From Symsagittifera roscoffensis (taxonomy: Eukaryota > Xenacoelomorpha > Acoela > Convolutidae), in NCBI RefSeq assembly GCF_963678635.1, contig NC_087067.1:23009547-23073546 (forward strand): 64,000 bases of DNA, written 5' to 3'. Below the pieces are notes generated by a model, which made no database searches, had not been told where the DNA came from, and saw only the letters and a program-made list of their open reading frames with translations. This document shows positions 36,192 to 47,914 of the stretch, one piece after another. The position numbers and the translations under genes are program-made. Position 1 is the first letter of the stretch; each line of letters starts with the position of its first letter.

Positions 36192-36990
36192 GTGGCTTGT
36201 AAGAGAAGAGAAGAAGACAAAGTCCTGTACAAATATAACGCGATAGAGTTGCCGCAACTCTATCAGACAGAACTTTTATTCAGGTCACATGATCAGCTGG
36301 GCCACCAGAAAATTGATAAGGTATACCAGAGGATCTTGAAACGCTTTGAATGGCCTGGGATGAAAAAGCCTGTGAGAAGTGGGTAACAGCATGTCTGTCC
36401 TGTCAACAAGTCAAGGATCCAAGGAAATTGCAATTTCCTTTGCAGTCAATTGAGTCATCTGAGTTCAACGAGGTGGTGCAGATTGACCACCAGAAAATAT
36501 GTATGACAGACAGGGGCTAAAATCAGGCCCTGGTCAAGATCGATCACTTCACGAAATATGCAGAGGCCGTGCCCTGCATAACTGCCTCAGCAGAAGAGAC
36601 ATGCGATCATCTAATCAATCTGTGGATAGCGAGGCACGGACACCCAACGACATTTCAATCGGACAACGGAACAGCCTTCATAGGAGAACTTATTAAAGAG
36701 CTCATGAGACGTTCTCAAGTGGCTCAGGCTCATTCAACGACGTATCATCCACAGACAAATGGCTGAGTGGAGAGGCAAAATTGGACGCTGGTGTCGATGC
36801 TGAGGGTGTTCTGTTGCAGATACATGACTGATTGGGACAGATACCTTCCACCAGTGATGGGAGCTTATAACAGCACACAACACTATACCACCGGGATTAT
36901 TCCACACATGATGTTGACTGAACACGAAGAGTTTTTGCCTTTGATTTTCTTTTATCCATTGTATGAAGGAAAGAAAACATCACCATAAGT
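36192..36990 (+). pseudogene. pol: Integrase (Ty3/gypsy pol)
   Basis: The zinc-binding region (H2C2) reads FRSHDQLGHQKIDKVYQRI, then CLSCQQVKDP about 36.4 kb. Catalytic core text includes FTKYAEAVPCITASAEETC, FQSDNGTAFIGELIKEL and HSTTYHPQTNG (36735-36766). It would insert the DNA copy into the host genome. Some core text is shared between overlapping frames. Broken. Confidence 0.8.
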
Positions 36991-38520
36991 TTATCTACGG
37001 AATTTGATTAGACGCCAACAAGAGCTGAACGACTTGTGTAGACAAAATACTCAGCAAGCACAGGCAAGGCAGAGGAAAAACTTTGATAAAAAAAGCAGCT
37101 GGAGCAAAATCTTTTTCACTAGGAGACTACGTATGGGTACTTCAAAACGTTATACCACCTAAAGGGACTTAGAAGCTCCTAAAGAAGTGGAGGGAACCGT
37201 TAAAGATAACGGAGGTGCACCAAGAGGGACGTTTTTACAGACTGATTACTGACCGAGCCGCTCAATTTGAAAACATTAAGCCACACAACCCATCTACAGA
37301 GGACTGGTGTATACCTGAGTACATGGAGGAGAGTGATTATCTGATGATGGACTCTGCCTGTGAAGTCAGTGAAAAGGGCACCAGGGGAAAAATGATGGGA
37401 ATGAGGTCATACAAGAAGGAACAAGTCCACTACTGGACCTGGATCCAAATGAGATATTTGAAGCAGATGAAGAAACCTTACCCTACGCCGAAGAGGACTG
37501 GCATGACCCTAAAGAGACAGAGGTTACCAATAACTTGGAACCAGATCTAGCGTTTGCAATACAGACAGGACAGAGTGACAGGTAAAAAAACACGAAGAAG
37601 TAAAACCCTAACGGATACGGCTTCATAGTGAACAGGATAGATCTAATGAAGATAGCGGAAGAATTTGTGGGTCTAGAGGAGATACCAGCGTCACAGGACA
37701 TATAAATAGTAGATGACCAAGACGAGGAGTGGATCGATGACCGGTATAGACCCGAAGTAGAGTTCGATCACGAGCAACAGCAATCCTATGAACAAGAATT
37801 GACAAACCTGAGCGTCTTAGAGTGGCTGAACGAAATGACATCGGACCCAAAGGGACCAGTGTCACAATTCAGGACGTAGAGCGGCGTGAGAACATGAAAT
37901 ACATCAGAAACGACAGGGATAATCCTTCCTGGGCAGTCCAAGAAGGGCAATTAATCATTCCTGTGTCCAATCTCAACTTATTATCCGGTATGCGATCGAC
38001 GGAGACGTCGATGGATATTTTTGTCCGGTGAGTGGGGCTAGGGTTTACCCACGCTAAAAAATTAATTTAAAAATAGCAAGAGAAACAGGTGACTTAGAAG
38101 CAAAATTAGACGAGGATTCTAAGGAACCGGACTTAGGAAGAGTAGTAGAGTCATATTTTAACTCGCCAAATGAGTACTCAAGTAGCATAATAGTAACAGA
38201 TAGCGATGTTATTCTCACAGATAGGACATATGTGCGATAGCGATCACGGCGGACATGAGTTTTAGGACAGCGTTAGCAGCGGATTTTAAGAGGGACTATA
38301 AAAACATAGAATTCCTGTCGAAGCAAAGACCAGGAATAGGAGAAGTAGCAGCCTTGCCTCCGGCGGCTTCGCAAATACCTTGACGAGACTGATAGACTTC
38401 CTTGTGGAGAGGGAGGTGAAGGAGCTCTCGCTCCCAGTGTACGACCCAGACCGAGGACGATTGCAACCACGAGAGCTGTCTACCTTGATACACATAAACT
38501 TTTCTGATACTAACATACAA
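36991..38520 (+). pseudogene. Post-integrase coding region of the main element
   Basis: Starts with the C-terminal integrase-type text (EGRFYRLITDRAAQFENIK, 37224-37280) and continues much further than a usual gypsy pol: acidic segments (EYMEESDYLMMDSACEVSE), LTNLSVLEWLNEM near 37.81 kb and SFRTALAADFKRDYKNIEF near 38.26-38.31 kb. It looks like the C-terminal extension of the pol polyprotein. Function unknown; fossil. Confidence 0.55.
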
Positions 38521-38920
38521 GTGTACTTACATGAGAAATACTAATTGAGTATAGGCTGAGTGTAAGTTGAGTGTAGGACATGTTGTGTTGTATATGATAT
38601 GTTTTGTGTTATGTTATTGGGAACTTGGGTGTCGAAGGGTTAGTGACCACGAATGACCGAACGATAATCAAAGGAACAGACCCAAAGTTTGGACTGTCCA
38701 TTCTTAGGTAGAATTCCAAAATTTTAGCAATAAAATGGTTTCAATATATTTTAAGATCAAAATATTTTCATCTGACTGTTTCAATTTAATTTTATTACAA
38801 AATTTGGAGTAATGTTGTTAAATGTGATACTCGTGACCTCTTTTCTAGATCCTGATTGATCATTTAATTATTCATCAGATTTCAACTGTGCAAACTGATA
38901 ATCAAACTGAATTTAATGGA
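38521..38920 (+). promoter_or_regulatory. Intercistronic gap with acceptor-like site before the second coding region
   Basis: AT-rich and without gene sense. It ends in TTTAATTATTCATCAG (acceptor-like, about 38862-38880), 40 nt ahead of the ATG at 38921. Related retroelements express a downstream gene from a spliced RNA; this gap would fit that arrangement. A separate internal promoter is the alternative. Confidence 0.4.
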
Positions 38921-39770
38921 ATGGATAACTTCGACTTGAATGAACTGATAGACCTAGCGGAGGCGTATGTAGACCGCTGATAGATGCGATCTTCGTCGGC
39001 TAATGGATCGAGACTTCGCTCTGGAGGACCCAGAGGTGGTCATGTTGATGGTCGCCTTGATAAACATCTTAGGGCACGATAATCGTGGGGACCGCCCCAC
39101 GGAAGTCTTATTGATGGCATCATATGGACAACAAGGAGTAATAGACCGCCCAAACATGAGGGTAATGAGGTGGAAAAACGGTGTTCTCTTGGGAAGTGAC
39201 TTGGCGAACGAGCGTGGATTGGGAAGTTTCAGGACCTACCAACCGGGTTTGATGCCTCTCACAACCAAGCGTAGGCCTGGATTGAGAAGGATGCATCAGG
39301 AGACGAACAGCGAGGCAGCCTCGTCTAGTTCACAACTGAGAGCAGCTGTGCCACCAAAGAGGGCGAGAGTAGAAGAGAAAACCAAACGAATGAGACGATG
39401 CAAGATCTACAAGACCTAAATGAAACGAAGAAAGACCTGGATCGAGTGACCAAGACTCTGCTCAGTGCTGAAAGAGACAGAGATATGTGGAAAAGACTGT
39501 TTGAGTTTTGCAATAACAAGCAGGGCGAGGAAATAGAACATTTGAGGCGAGAATACAAAGATCGATTGGAGCGCCTGACATTGACGACAGCATTGGAAAG
39601 AACAATACCAGCAAGGGATGTTCCTCGTGGGCAGTCCCCGATGGAGCTTCTAACGCCTCGCGAACCTAGCCAAATGACAGAAGTACGAGTTCTGACAGCA
39701 GCCGGCAGGGTAACAATTGCACAGGGCGGAACCCAAGTGATACCCTAGGTGACCCAGTCGTGGAACAGAC
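38921..39770 (+). pseudogene. Second coding region, N-terminal part with coiled coil
   Basis: Begins MDNFDLNELIDLAEAYVD at 38921. A stretch (39003-39419) follows with PEVVMLMVALINILGHD, PNMRVMRWKNGVLLGSD and a basic tail (PPKRARVEEKTKRMRR, a possible nuclear signal). Next is a coiled coil (39398-39748) with ETKKDLDRVTKTLLSAERD and EEIEHLRREYKDRLERL. No family recognised; part of the fossil element. Confidence 0.6.
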
Positions 39771-40067
39771 GGTGCAAAAGCTGATAGAAACGGCTGGACG
39801 ACTTGTAGCCAACAGGAGTGCACCAGGTTCCGGGGTGACTGCACCCTATGGAACGATCAACAATACAGGCAGATTTGAGCTCTCCCAAGAAACGATGAGG
39901 AGAAAGTGAGCTGACACCACAACGGGACCGACAAAGACGACCTCGAAAGTTCCGGACAGGAAGATAAAGAAAATGCTAATGAAAAAAGAGTCCCGAGTGT
40001 TTGATGTACAGAAAAAGAACCAGGTGAAAAACAACTTTACTGGAGTTCCGAACACGAGCAAGCGAGC
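39750..40067 (+). other. Short linker before the SGNH frame
   Basis: Coding-like composition in pieces, Gly/Ser/Thr-rich, then Lys/Arg-rich; probably the linker between coiled coil and hydrolase in the same region. Nothing specific. Confidence 0.35.
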
Positions 40068-40814
40068 ATGTTTCAATCGATCGCAAGGAGTCCAGCGGTA
40101 AGCATGCAGCAACCGCCGCTCGCGACATCCCATTTATTTTTGGGCGACAGTTTGGTGGGAGTTCTACAGAACTTGAGTACCTCGAGGATCACCACAGTGA
40201 TGGCTTTTGAAGGCGCAACGATAGCCCAGCTGTATCGAATGGTGGAACTGGTGAATGCAGGAAAAATTCCAAATATAATGATATTAATAGGCACGAATGA
40301 TGCGTCCAAGAGCTCGGACGAGGAAGAAGCTCAATGGGAACCACTGATGGTATGCCTATTTACCACTATCTGGCAGAAGTTCAAATGCGCTGTACTGACC
40401 GTCTGCACCGTCCCAATGAGCATGAGAACGTTAACACCGACGGGAAGGAATTACAATGAAAAGGTCATCAGATGGAATAATATAGTGAGAAATCTGGCGA
40501 GTCGCAATGCTGGGTGGATGATCCTGATGGATTTAGAACATGAGCTGAGAGCCATGGATCAGGCCAGATTCACTACAGATGGAGTCCATTCTGACAGTAT
40601 AAAGGGACAAGCCTTGATGAACCGCGTCTTCCAGGAGCGGCTGGACGAGGTTGAACTCTTCGATACAGTAGTGCTGAGGGGGGAGGAAACAGCGAATGAG
40701 GCGGTCCCAGCAGTGCCACAGAGCTCCAGTGAGCTGGGAAAAGGAAGAACGGACGTACTGGATCGACTGGGCGAAGCGCCAGTGAGAAGGACTATTCATC
40801 CGCGAAGGAGATGA
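40068..40814 (+). CDS. SGNH/GDSL-type hydrolase frame within the giant element
   Basis: The best-preserved frame of the element: 248 codons. SGNH block I: SHLFLGDSLVGVLQNLS (nucleophile Ser in GDS, about residue 32). Block III: IPNIMILIGTNDASKSS (Asn in GTND, about residue 77). Block V: RFTTDGVHSDSIKGQALMN (Asp and His in DGVHSD, about residues 181-184). Between them are YNEKVIRWNNIVRNLASRN and MILMDLEHELR, as usual for the fold. The family includes esterases, lipases and acyl-hydrolases; the substrate here is unknown. Some CR1-type LINEs are known to carry an esterase of this superfamily; I know of few LTR elements that do. The ATG used may not be the true start, since the linker upstream is coding-like. 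Confidence 0.8.
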   Translation: MFQSIARSPAVSMQQPPLATSHLFLGDSLVGVLQNLSTSRITTVMAFEGATIAQLYRMVELVNAGKIPNIMILIGTNDASKSSDEEEAQWEPLMVCLFTTIWQKFKCAVLTVCTVPMSMRTLTPTGRNYNEKVIRWNNIVRNLASRNAGWMILMDLEHELRAMDQARFTTDGVHSDSIKGQALMNRVFQERLDEVELFDTVVLRGEETANEAVPAVPQSSSELGKGRTDVLDRLGEAPVRRTIHPRRR

Positions 40815-41960
40815 GAACCTGTAAACTCGACAACGGATACGATGTCATTCACCTCGAGGTCTGAAACAAAGAGTACAAGCCGAGAAGAGCGACGACCAGA
40901 CATAAGTTCTCTAATGTGGTCGAGACCCATACCTTCCCCTGGCTGGTCTACAAACAAGACCTAATGAAAATTAATCTTCGAATGGTGAAGTTTGCAGCCG
41001 ACGCGATGAGGATGCAGAATGGAGCTTGGCTCTCTGTGAACGGGTTATACTCGATCGTGGGAGTGGACTGGTTGATAGCAGCTGGAACCAACTTTGGCTC
41101 CACGACGGCCTCACGATTCGCTGATCTTGAGGGACTGCCCTCAAATAATACCATCGGTCCAGTGAATGCCCCAGATCTTTGCAGGACGTGAGAATGAACC
41201 ACAGCGAAGTAAATTGCGAAGAAAGACCAGGAAGTTCTCTGACGACCAGAGCAGCAATAGGACAGCATGTGAAGATGTTCAAACAAGTGCGAGCACCTCC
41301 ATCTCACGTGAAAGAAAGGGCTTGCCCAAAGCAAGTAGCCCAAGAAAGCGATGTTGAGAGATGTGGTGAACTGAAGATTCGAAAGGACGAGACTATCTTT
41401 GCGGCGTACGATAAACTGAAGATAAGGAAGGCCAAGATTTTGTTGGTGGCGAACTCGGAGTTTGTGCATGTTTCCAAGTCCTTAATTTGGCCTGACGTGA
41501 TAATGCTGGCGGCAATCGACTTGGATCTGATGCACTCTGTATAAATGGCAATCGGTATCCAATGACAGATTGAAATGAATCCAATCACGATCGTGTTTGA
41601 CGGCATAAACGACCACTTGCATAGAAGTTTTTCCTGAGCAGCTTCAGAGAGCATACAATGGCGCAAGGTGCAGTATGGCCAGCAACCGAAGACATTCTAG
41701 AATCAATAGGCGAGATAACGGATACACACAAAGAAGGAGCATTCAACAAGATGACACCAAAATCGGTATTTGCACATCTCCCGGATGGATTGAAATTCGT
41801 GTAATGGTAATGGTGGCATTACTCTCAGAAGGGAAGTATGATGTGATCATATCTGCTCGGGACCGCAAAGAGGAAGCGAAGAACCTGAAATCACTTAGAG
41901 CAGAATTGCCGGTGGTCGGACATCTCAAACGCCATGGGAGGATTCAAAGACCCTTCACAA
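40815..41960 (+). pseudogene. Second coding region, part after the hydrolase
   Basis: Stretches at 40916-41191 (LRMVKFAADAMRMQNGAWL, SIVGVDWLIAAGTNFG), 41179-41544 (KIRKAKILLVANSEFVHVS, WPDVIMLAAIDLDLM) and near 41580-41625 (MNPITIVFDGINDHLH). The spacing of ILLVANSE and ITIVFDGINDH faintly recalls SGNH blocks I and III, so this could be a second, diverged hydrolase-like domain. Weak evidence; fossil. Confidence 0.4.
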
Positions 41961-41969
41961 AACATGCTA

Positions 41970-44212
41970 GTGCTGGATGAGGTGTTGGGGTTGGAACTGT
42001 CCAATTTCAGCAGGCAGCTCAAATTAAAGCCAGGAAATAAACATGACCATCGAGTGATAGGGCGATTACCAACGACTTGTGTTTCAGAGGAATGGAGATG
42101 AAGGAGGAAGGAGAGAAGAGGCAGAACCCCAAAGAGACGAAAGCTCACTTGGAAGATATGTATTTGCGAGCAAAACCGGAAACCAACAAGTGGCATTTGA
42201 CACCTCGAGTAGCAGCATTGGGCGCGAACGCTTCCGAGCGAAGCCCTGTGATGAGTAAAAGATTTATGCCTACCTGGTGGAGGAGTTGGTTTTAGCGGAG
42301 AACGCAGAGGAGAAATCAGTCGAATTCGTAAAAAGGATGTGCCAATTCACTCTTGAAACTTTCTGGACGTAGAGTCTATTGGCAGAAGAAGGCTATAATA
42401 GAACTGACAGTTTGTTAGAAGGGTTAGGAGCAGGATGGACTGCGTCCTTCCTGGCGAAAGTCTACCCCGGACTCTCTCGATGCCTGATAAAAGAGTTACT
42501 CCAAACAGTAACAGAATTATCAATAGTAGTGATCCTGGCGTTGTTCGTGTCGTTTGGAGCGGAGAGTTTTGTGAAAGGTAGTGCAGAACCAGCAACTGCA
42601 CGGGTTCCTGACACTAATTGCGGTCACCCATGGGAACAAATGAAAGAAAACGTTAGGAGATTTGATAAGAAGAGATCCACCGACTCATGGACCAAAATAG
42701 GGGATCTGAGACACACCTTTATCCAATACCTTCTACAGCAGAATCGCTTTGGAACAGGAGAAGCCGAAACGGTTGAAAAAGAAGAAGATGTGCGACGTCA
42801 TGCAGGAGGCATGCCCCTATTGACTGATTTGAGCCTAGCTTTGAGGACCGATCCCTTAGCGTTAGTCAGAGGAACCACGGATTTTGTGACGGTCATATTT
42901 GGTCCTGCAGTAACATTCGTGTTCATTGACGTTAAGGTGGAAGCGTATAGAAGGTCGGTGTTGCACGTGAACCTTTTTTCAGCAGTGGATGGGAGCGCAC
43001 TCAATTGGTGTGAGAAAGGCGTGTTGCGAGAATTGATGAAGAAGAATTGCTGTTCGCGAAGATATCAGAGACAGAGATGACAGCAATAAATTTGATGATC
43101 ATTTCCGTGACCGAATGGGCGAAGTAGACAGAGGACATATTGAGGCGTTCCCGAAACTCTGGAAATTGAGGCCTTATAACAAGACAAATGGAGAAATAAC
43201 GAGAACTCCTCGTTTGATGACCTCGTACCACAAAGCGAGAGAGGAAACGAAGGGCTGGGGCGAGTACAGGAAGCTGCCAGAAGAAACACCAGAACTCCCC
43301 TGATTAGAAAGATGTTGCTCGGAGCAGACTCCGTAGTACAAACTCCGAGGTTGAGAGCCTTTGAAACGATTGAAAGGAAGTTGGCACAGTTCTCCGAGAC
43401 GATGGACCCGTGTTTCGTGAGCAGGAACGCTGCCGTAATGCAAAACGCAAAGTTTGCATACACGGATGAATTGACGAGGAGGCGAATCACCAATACAGCC
43501 ACTCCCAAATCCGGAAGATTTGAAGAAGAGTGGGCAAAATTTGACCTGGCGTCAATGAACATGAGAGGCAAGGCAGACTTGCAGGAAACAGCGCTAATCG
43601 TGATGAACATGAAGCCGTAATTGATGATAAGCGGCAAACTGTTGAGGAGGACTGCACTAGCGCCTTTCGGCTGTAAACAAGTGAAAATAAAGCAAGGAGA
43701 AGAAGAAGACAAGTCAGCTGGCAGGCTAGTCATACCAAAGTTTCCAGACGGAAAAGGGAGTGAAGAGCAAGGCCCTCCGAGTTCAGGGAAGAATCAGAAG
43801 CGAGACGACAAGGAGGGAGAAAACCACCGTCGATCGGAAGAACCTATGCAGCAGGATCTTGATCAAGCAGGAAAGGATGACAATAAGGCGTCGACCGGTG
43901 GTTATCTAGCCTAGATTTCATTTTCCTAGAGGACTTTGAAGTCGAGACGGGAACATTGGAAAGAATGAATGAGCCAGAAAAGGATGAAATCTCCACACTG
44001 GAACATCCATCAGCCTTCATGGATGCCAACCAAAAATTGACGAAGAGCAGCTCTCCTGGCAATTCCAGAACCATCGAAAAGAAATTTGTTTTTCATGGAG
44101 TCGTCGAGGAGAAGAAGAATAGAAGGCACTGCAGGAATAGTTTTCTTGAGAACGTTACCAGAAGAGCAGCGGGAAGTTCACTACAGAGACCACGAGAATA
44201 GAACGGGGTGTA
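41970..44212 (+). pseudogene. Unknown module, part A, first copy
   Basis: Readable text includes LLEGLGAGWTASFLAKVYP and a hydrophobic helix ELSIVVILALFVSFGAESF (42500-42575) that could span or dip into a membrane. VTFVFIDVKVEAYRRSVL (about 42910-42965), FVSRNAAVMQNAKFAYTDE (43414-43470) and KFDLASMNMRGKADLQETA follow. Helical, mixed charge, not matched to any family I know. Part of the fossil element. Confidence 0.55.
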
Positions 44213-46262
44213 ATATGCTAGTGCTGGATGAGGTGTTGGGATTGGAACTAACCAATTTCAGCAGGCGGCTCAAATAAAAGCCAAGAATCAAAAAAGACCA
44301 TCGATTAATAGAGGCGATGTCCAATGACTTGAGGTTCAGAGGAATGGAGATAAATGAGGAAGGAGAGAAGAGGCAGAGCTCCAAAGAGACGAAAGCTCAC
44401 TTGTAAGCGATGTATTTGCGAACGAAACCGGAAACCAACAAGTGGCTGCATTTGACTCCTCGAGTAGCAGCATTGGGCGCAAACGCTTCCGAGCGAGGCC
44501 TTGTGATGAGTAAAAGATTTATGCCTACCTGGTGGAGGAGTTGGTTTTAGCGGAGAACGCAGAGGAGAAATCAGCCGAATTCGTAAAAAGGATGTGCCAA
44601 TTCACTCTTGAAACTTTCTGGACGTAGAGTCTATTGGCAGAAGAAGGCTATGATAGAACTGACAGTTTGTTAGAAGGGTTAGGAGCAGGATGGACTGCGT
44701 CCTTCCTGGCGAAAGTCTACCCCGGACTCTCTCGATGCCTGATAAAAGAGTTACTCCAAACAGTAACAGAATTATCAATAGTAGTGATCCTGGCGTTGTT
44801 CGTGTCGTTTGGAGCGGAGAGTTTTGTGAAAGGACCAATGCTACTGCTCACTGAGGTAGTGCAGAACCAGCAACTGCATGGACTCCTGACACTTATTGCG
44901 GTCGCCCATTGGAACAAATGAAAGAAAACGTTAGGAGACTTGATATGAAGAAATCCACCGACTCATGGACCAAAGTAGGGGATCTGAGACACACCTTTAT
45001 CCAATACCTTTACAGCAGAATCGCATTGGAACATGAGAAGCCGTAACGGTTGAAAAAGAAGAAGATGTGCCACGTCATGCTGGAGGCATGCCCCTATTGG
45101 CTGATTTGCGCCTAGCTATGAGGACCAATCCCTTAGCGTTAGTCAGAGGAACCACGGAATTTGTGAAGGTAATATTTGGTCCTGCAGTAACATTCGTGCT
45201 CCCTGACGTTAAGGTGGAAGCGTATAGAAGGTCGGTGTTGCACTTGAACCTTATTTCAGCAGTGGGTGGGAGCGCACTCAATTGGTGTGAGCAAGGCGTG
45301 TTGCAAGAATTGATGAAGGAAGATTTTCTGTTCGCGAAAATATCAGAGACAGAGATGACAGCAATAATTTTTGATGATCATTTCCGTGACCGAATGTAGC
45401 ACAAACTCCTAGGTTGAGAGCCTTTGAAACGATTGAAAGGAGGTTGGCAAAGTTCTCCGAGACGATGGACCCGTGCTTCGTGAGCAGGAACGCTGCCGTA
45501 ATGCAATACACAAAGTTTGCATACACGGATGAATTGACGAGGAGGCGAATCACCAATACAGCCATTCCGAATCCCGGAAGATTTGAAGAGGAGTGGGCAA
45601 AATTTGACCTGGCGTCAATGAACATGAGAGGCAAGGAAGACTTGCAGGAAACAGTGCTAATCGTGATGAACATGAAGCCGGAATCGATGATAAGCGGGAA
45701 ACTGTTGAGAAGGACTGCACTAGCACTCTTCGGCAGTGAAGAAGTCAAGATAAAGCAAGGAGAAGAAGAAGACAAGTCAGCTGGCAGGCTAATCATACCA
45801 AAGTTCCCAGACGGGACAATGAATGAAGAGTAAGGCCCTTCGAGTTTAGGGAAGAATCAGAAGCGAGACGACAAGGAGGGAGAAAACCACCGTCGATCGG
45901 AAGAACCTACGCAGCAGGATCCTGATCAAGCAGGAAAAGATGACAATAAGGCGTCGACAGGTGGGATATCTAGCCTAGATTTCAATTTCCTAGAGAACTT
46001 TGAAGTCGAGACGGGAACGTTGAAAAGAATGACTGAGCCAGCAGAGGATGAAACTTCCACACTGGAACCTCCATCAGCCTTCATGGATGCAAACCAAAAA
46101 TTGCCGGAGAGCAGCTCTCCTGGCAATTCCATAACCATCGCAAAGAAAATTTTGATGGAGTCGTCGAGGAGAAAAAGAATAGAAGGCACTGCAGGAATAT
46201 TTTCTTGGGAACGTTATCAGAAGAGGAGTGGGAAGTTTACCACAGAGACCACGAGAATAGAA
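41970..46262 (+). repeat. Tandem duplication in the second coding region, 2.25-kb period
   Basis: GTGCTGGATGAGGTGTTGGG occurs at 41970 and 44221 (2251 bp apart), and similarity continues through about 44212 and 46262. Duplicate landmarks: AGACTCTATTGG-type CGTAGAGTCTATTGGCAGAA at 42369/44623, GTTGTTCGTGTCGTTTGGAG at 42540/44795, and GAATTGACGAGGAGGCGAAT at 43468/45531. Copies match at over 90% by eye. Confidence 0.85.
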
Positions 46263-46320
46263 CGGGGTATAATATGGACAGAGTTGCCTTCATTGAAGAG
46301 TTCTGGACGATAGTTTAGTG
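44213..46320 (+). pseudogene. Unknown module, part A, second copy
   Basis: Carries the same landmarks as the first copy (LLEGLGAGWTASFLAKVYP at about 44667-44723; VTFVLPDVKVEAYRRSVL about 45187-45240; FVSRNAAVMQYTKFAYTDE from 45477). In both copies an acidic, Ser/Pro-rich C-terminal piece follows (EISTLEHPSAFMDANQKL / ETSTLEPPSAFMDANQKL). Confidence 0.55.
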
Positions 46321-47914
46321 CTACGGAAGCCAGTCAATGTTGAGGGCAGGTCTCAACAGACCATTGATGCGAGAGATCCTTGACAAGTTGGATGAATGAG
46401 AAGGGAGATTGAGCGAGTTGTCAATCGATTCGACCACTGACGAAAGTGAAGTGAATTCTCCCATAAAAGCCCCGCAGCATGAAGGCTGCAATGAAGTAGT
46501 ATACCTGTCGAAAACCCAAAAAAGAACGATGCGATCGAAAATGGTGATTGACATGATCAATGATATGAAAATGAAACTTGGCAGCAAAGTGACATTGAAG
46601 AAAGCTGGAAAAACTAAAATAGACTCTGAAATTTCAGTAAGAGTTGTCAACTCGACCAAGCGGAAGCGTGTCGAAGAAGTCATGGATATGGGACAATGCG
46701 ATGATCAATTGCCTGGCACAGATACAAAATTGACCGATGTAACGATGGTGCCACCCATCCTGATAGCAGGACTAAGGTCAGCCAGTTATCAAACCAAGTG
46801 GAGTGACCGCACTCTGACTGGAGCGACATTAGAAAGGGAAATAACTAGCCATTGTGGGAAAGTACCCTACGAGATTTTAGACCATCTTGCAAGAACCATG
46901 GAAAGGGTAAGCGTCGTAGGACAGCTGATCCCAGTGGAGTATGACCGATTGACAGCATCAGAAAACGTCTCGATCGACAAACCCGGTGGCGCATACATGG
47001 AAATGGTGGAGTACTGAAACTCGGCTAGAGGACACCTAATTGCTCTAGAAAACAAAGGCGCTATGAAATGTTACCTGGAGACGATGATACAAGGCACTAC
47101 TATGAAGCGAAAGGCGCACAGAACATTGATCTCCTCTGAAATGCAAGTGGAAACGATAGACCAGTTGGTGAGCCTACCATGGAGAGCGGTGGTGTTACCA
47201 CACTTCGTAGAAGAAATGAGAACCACTACCAAAATACACGCTCTTATAGCGATACCTTACGTGAGAACGGAGCTACAACTTAGGTTTGCTTGGAGCCTGA
47301 CTGGATTGACGAGGAAAGAGTACGATTCAGAAGAAAGGAAAAAGTCGAAACAAGAGAAAATGTTTTTGATGACGATTGTGAGAGATCTAATGACTCAAGA
47401 GGGAGCGGCAGTAGCGTGTGCGAAACGGAGAGACGCTCTCTGTTTCATTCGATTCATGTTAGAACAAATCTCGGTACCGGCGTTAAACACTTGGGCCAAG
47501 ATGCTGAGATAAGGCAATGATCGGGCAAAAACCTTGCTCTTACAAGCCTTTCTAGACATACATCAAAGTAAACCGATGCAAGTGAACATGATGGAGCCCG
47601 TAGAACTGGAACCAATGAAGAAGATTAATGAAATACGGAGATTCTCAAACAAGGAGCTGAGGCTCGCAAAAGAATCCTTTGGAGCACAGCCAAAGTCCAG
47701 TGAATATTGCGGACTGATCAGGAAAAAGTCGTACAGTTACGTATCCGGGATCATAAGGATGGCATACAACCCTTTCATTAAAGAAGACATACGCGATTCA
47801 TTCTTCGATTACGAACAGGCTGTGTTGCTGAGATTCTGGACGTCAAGAATTGCGACGCTAAGGAGCGCTGCTAATCATCAGGCTAAATGGGACTTGTCTT
47901 GGAAGAAAAGGTGA
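46321..47914 (+). pseudogene. Unknown module, part B
   Basis: Stretch 46409-47017: SKMVIDMINDMKMKLGSK, a basic KKAGKTKIDSE, RVSVVGQLIPVEYDRL and DKPGGAYMEMVEY. Stretch 47063-47512: VSLPWRAVVLPHFVEEMR, IALIAIPYVRTELQLRF-like text (ALIAIPYVRTELQLRFAW) and RRDALCFIRFMLEQIS. Stretch 47534-47914: LLLQAFLDIHQSKPMQVNM, KSYSYVSGIIRMAYNPFIK and YEQAVLLRFWTSRIATL. The last two are conserved in the diverged minus-strand copy at 13.7-15.4 kb. Alpha-helical throughout; no known family. Fossil. Confidence 0.6.
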
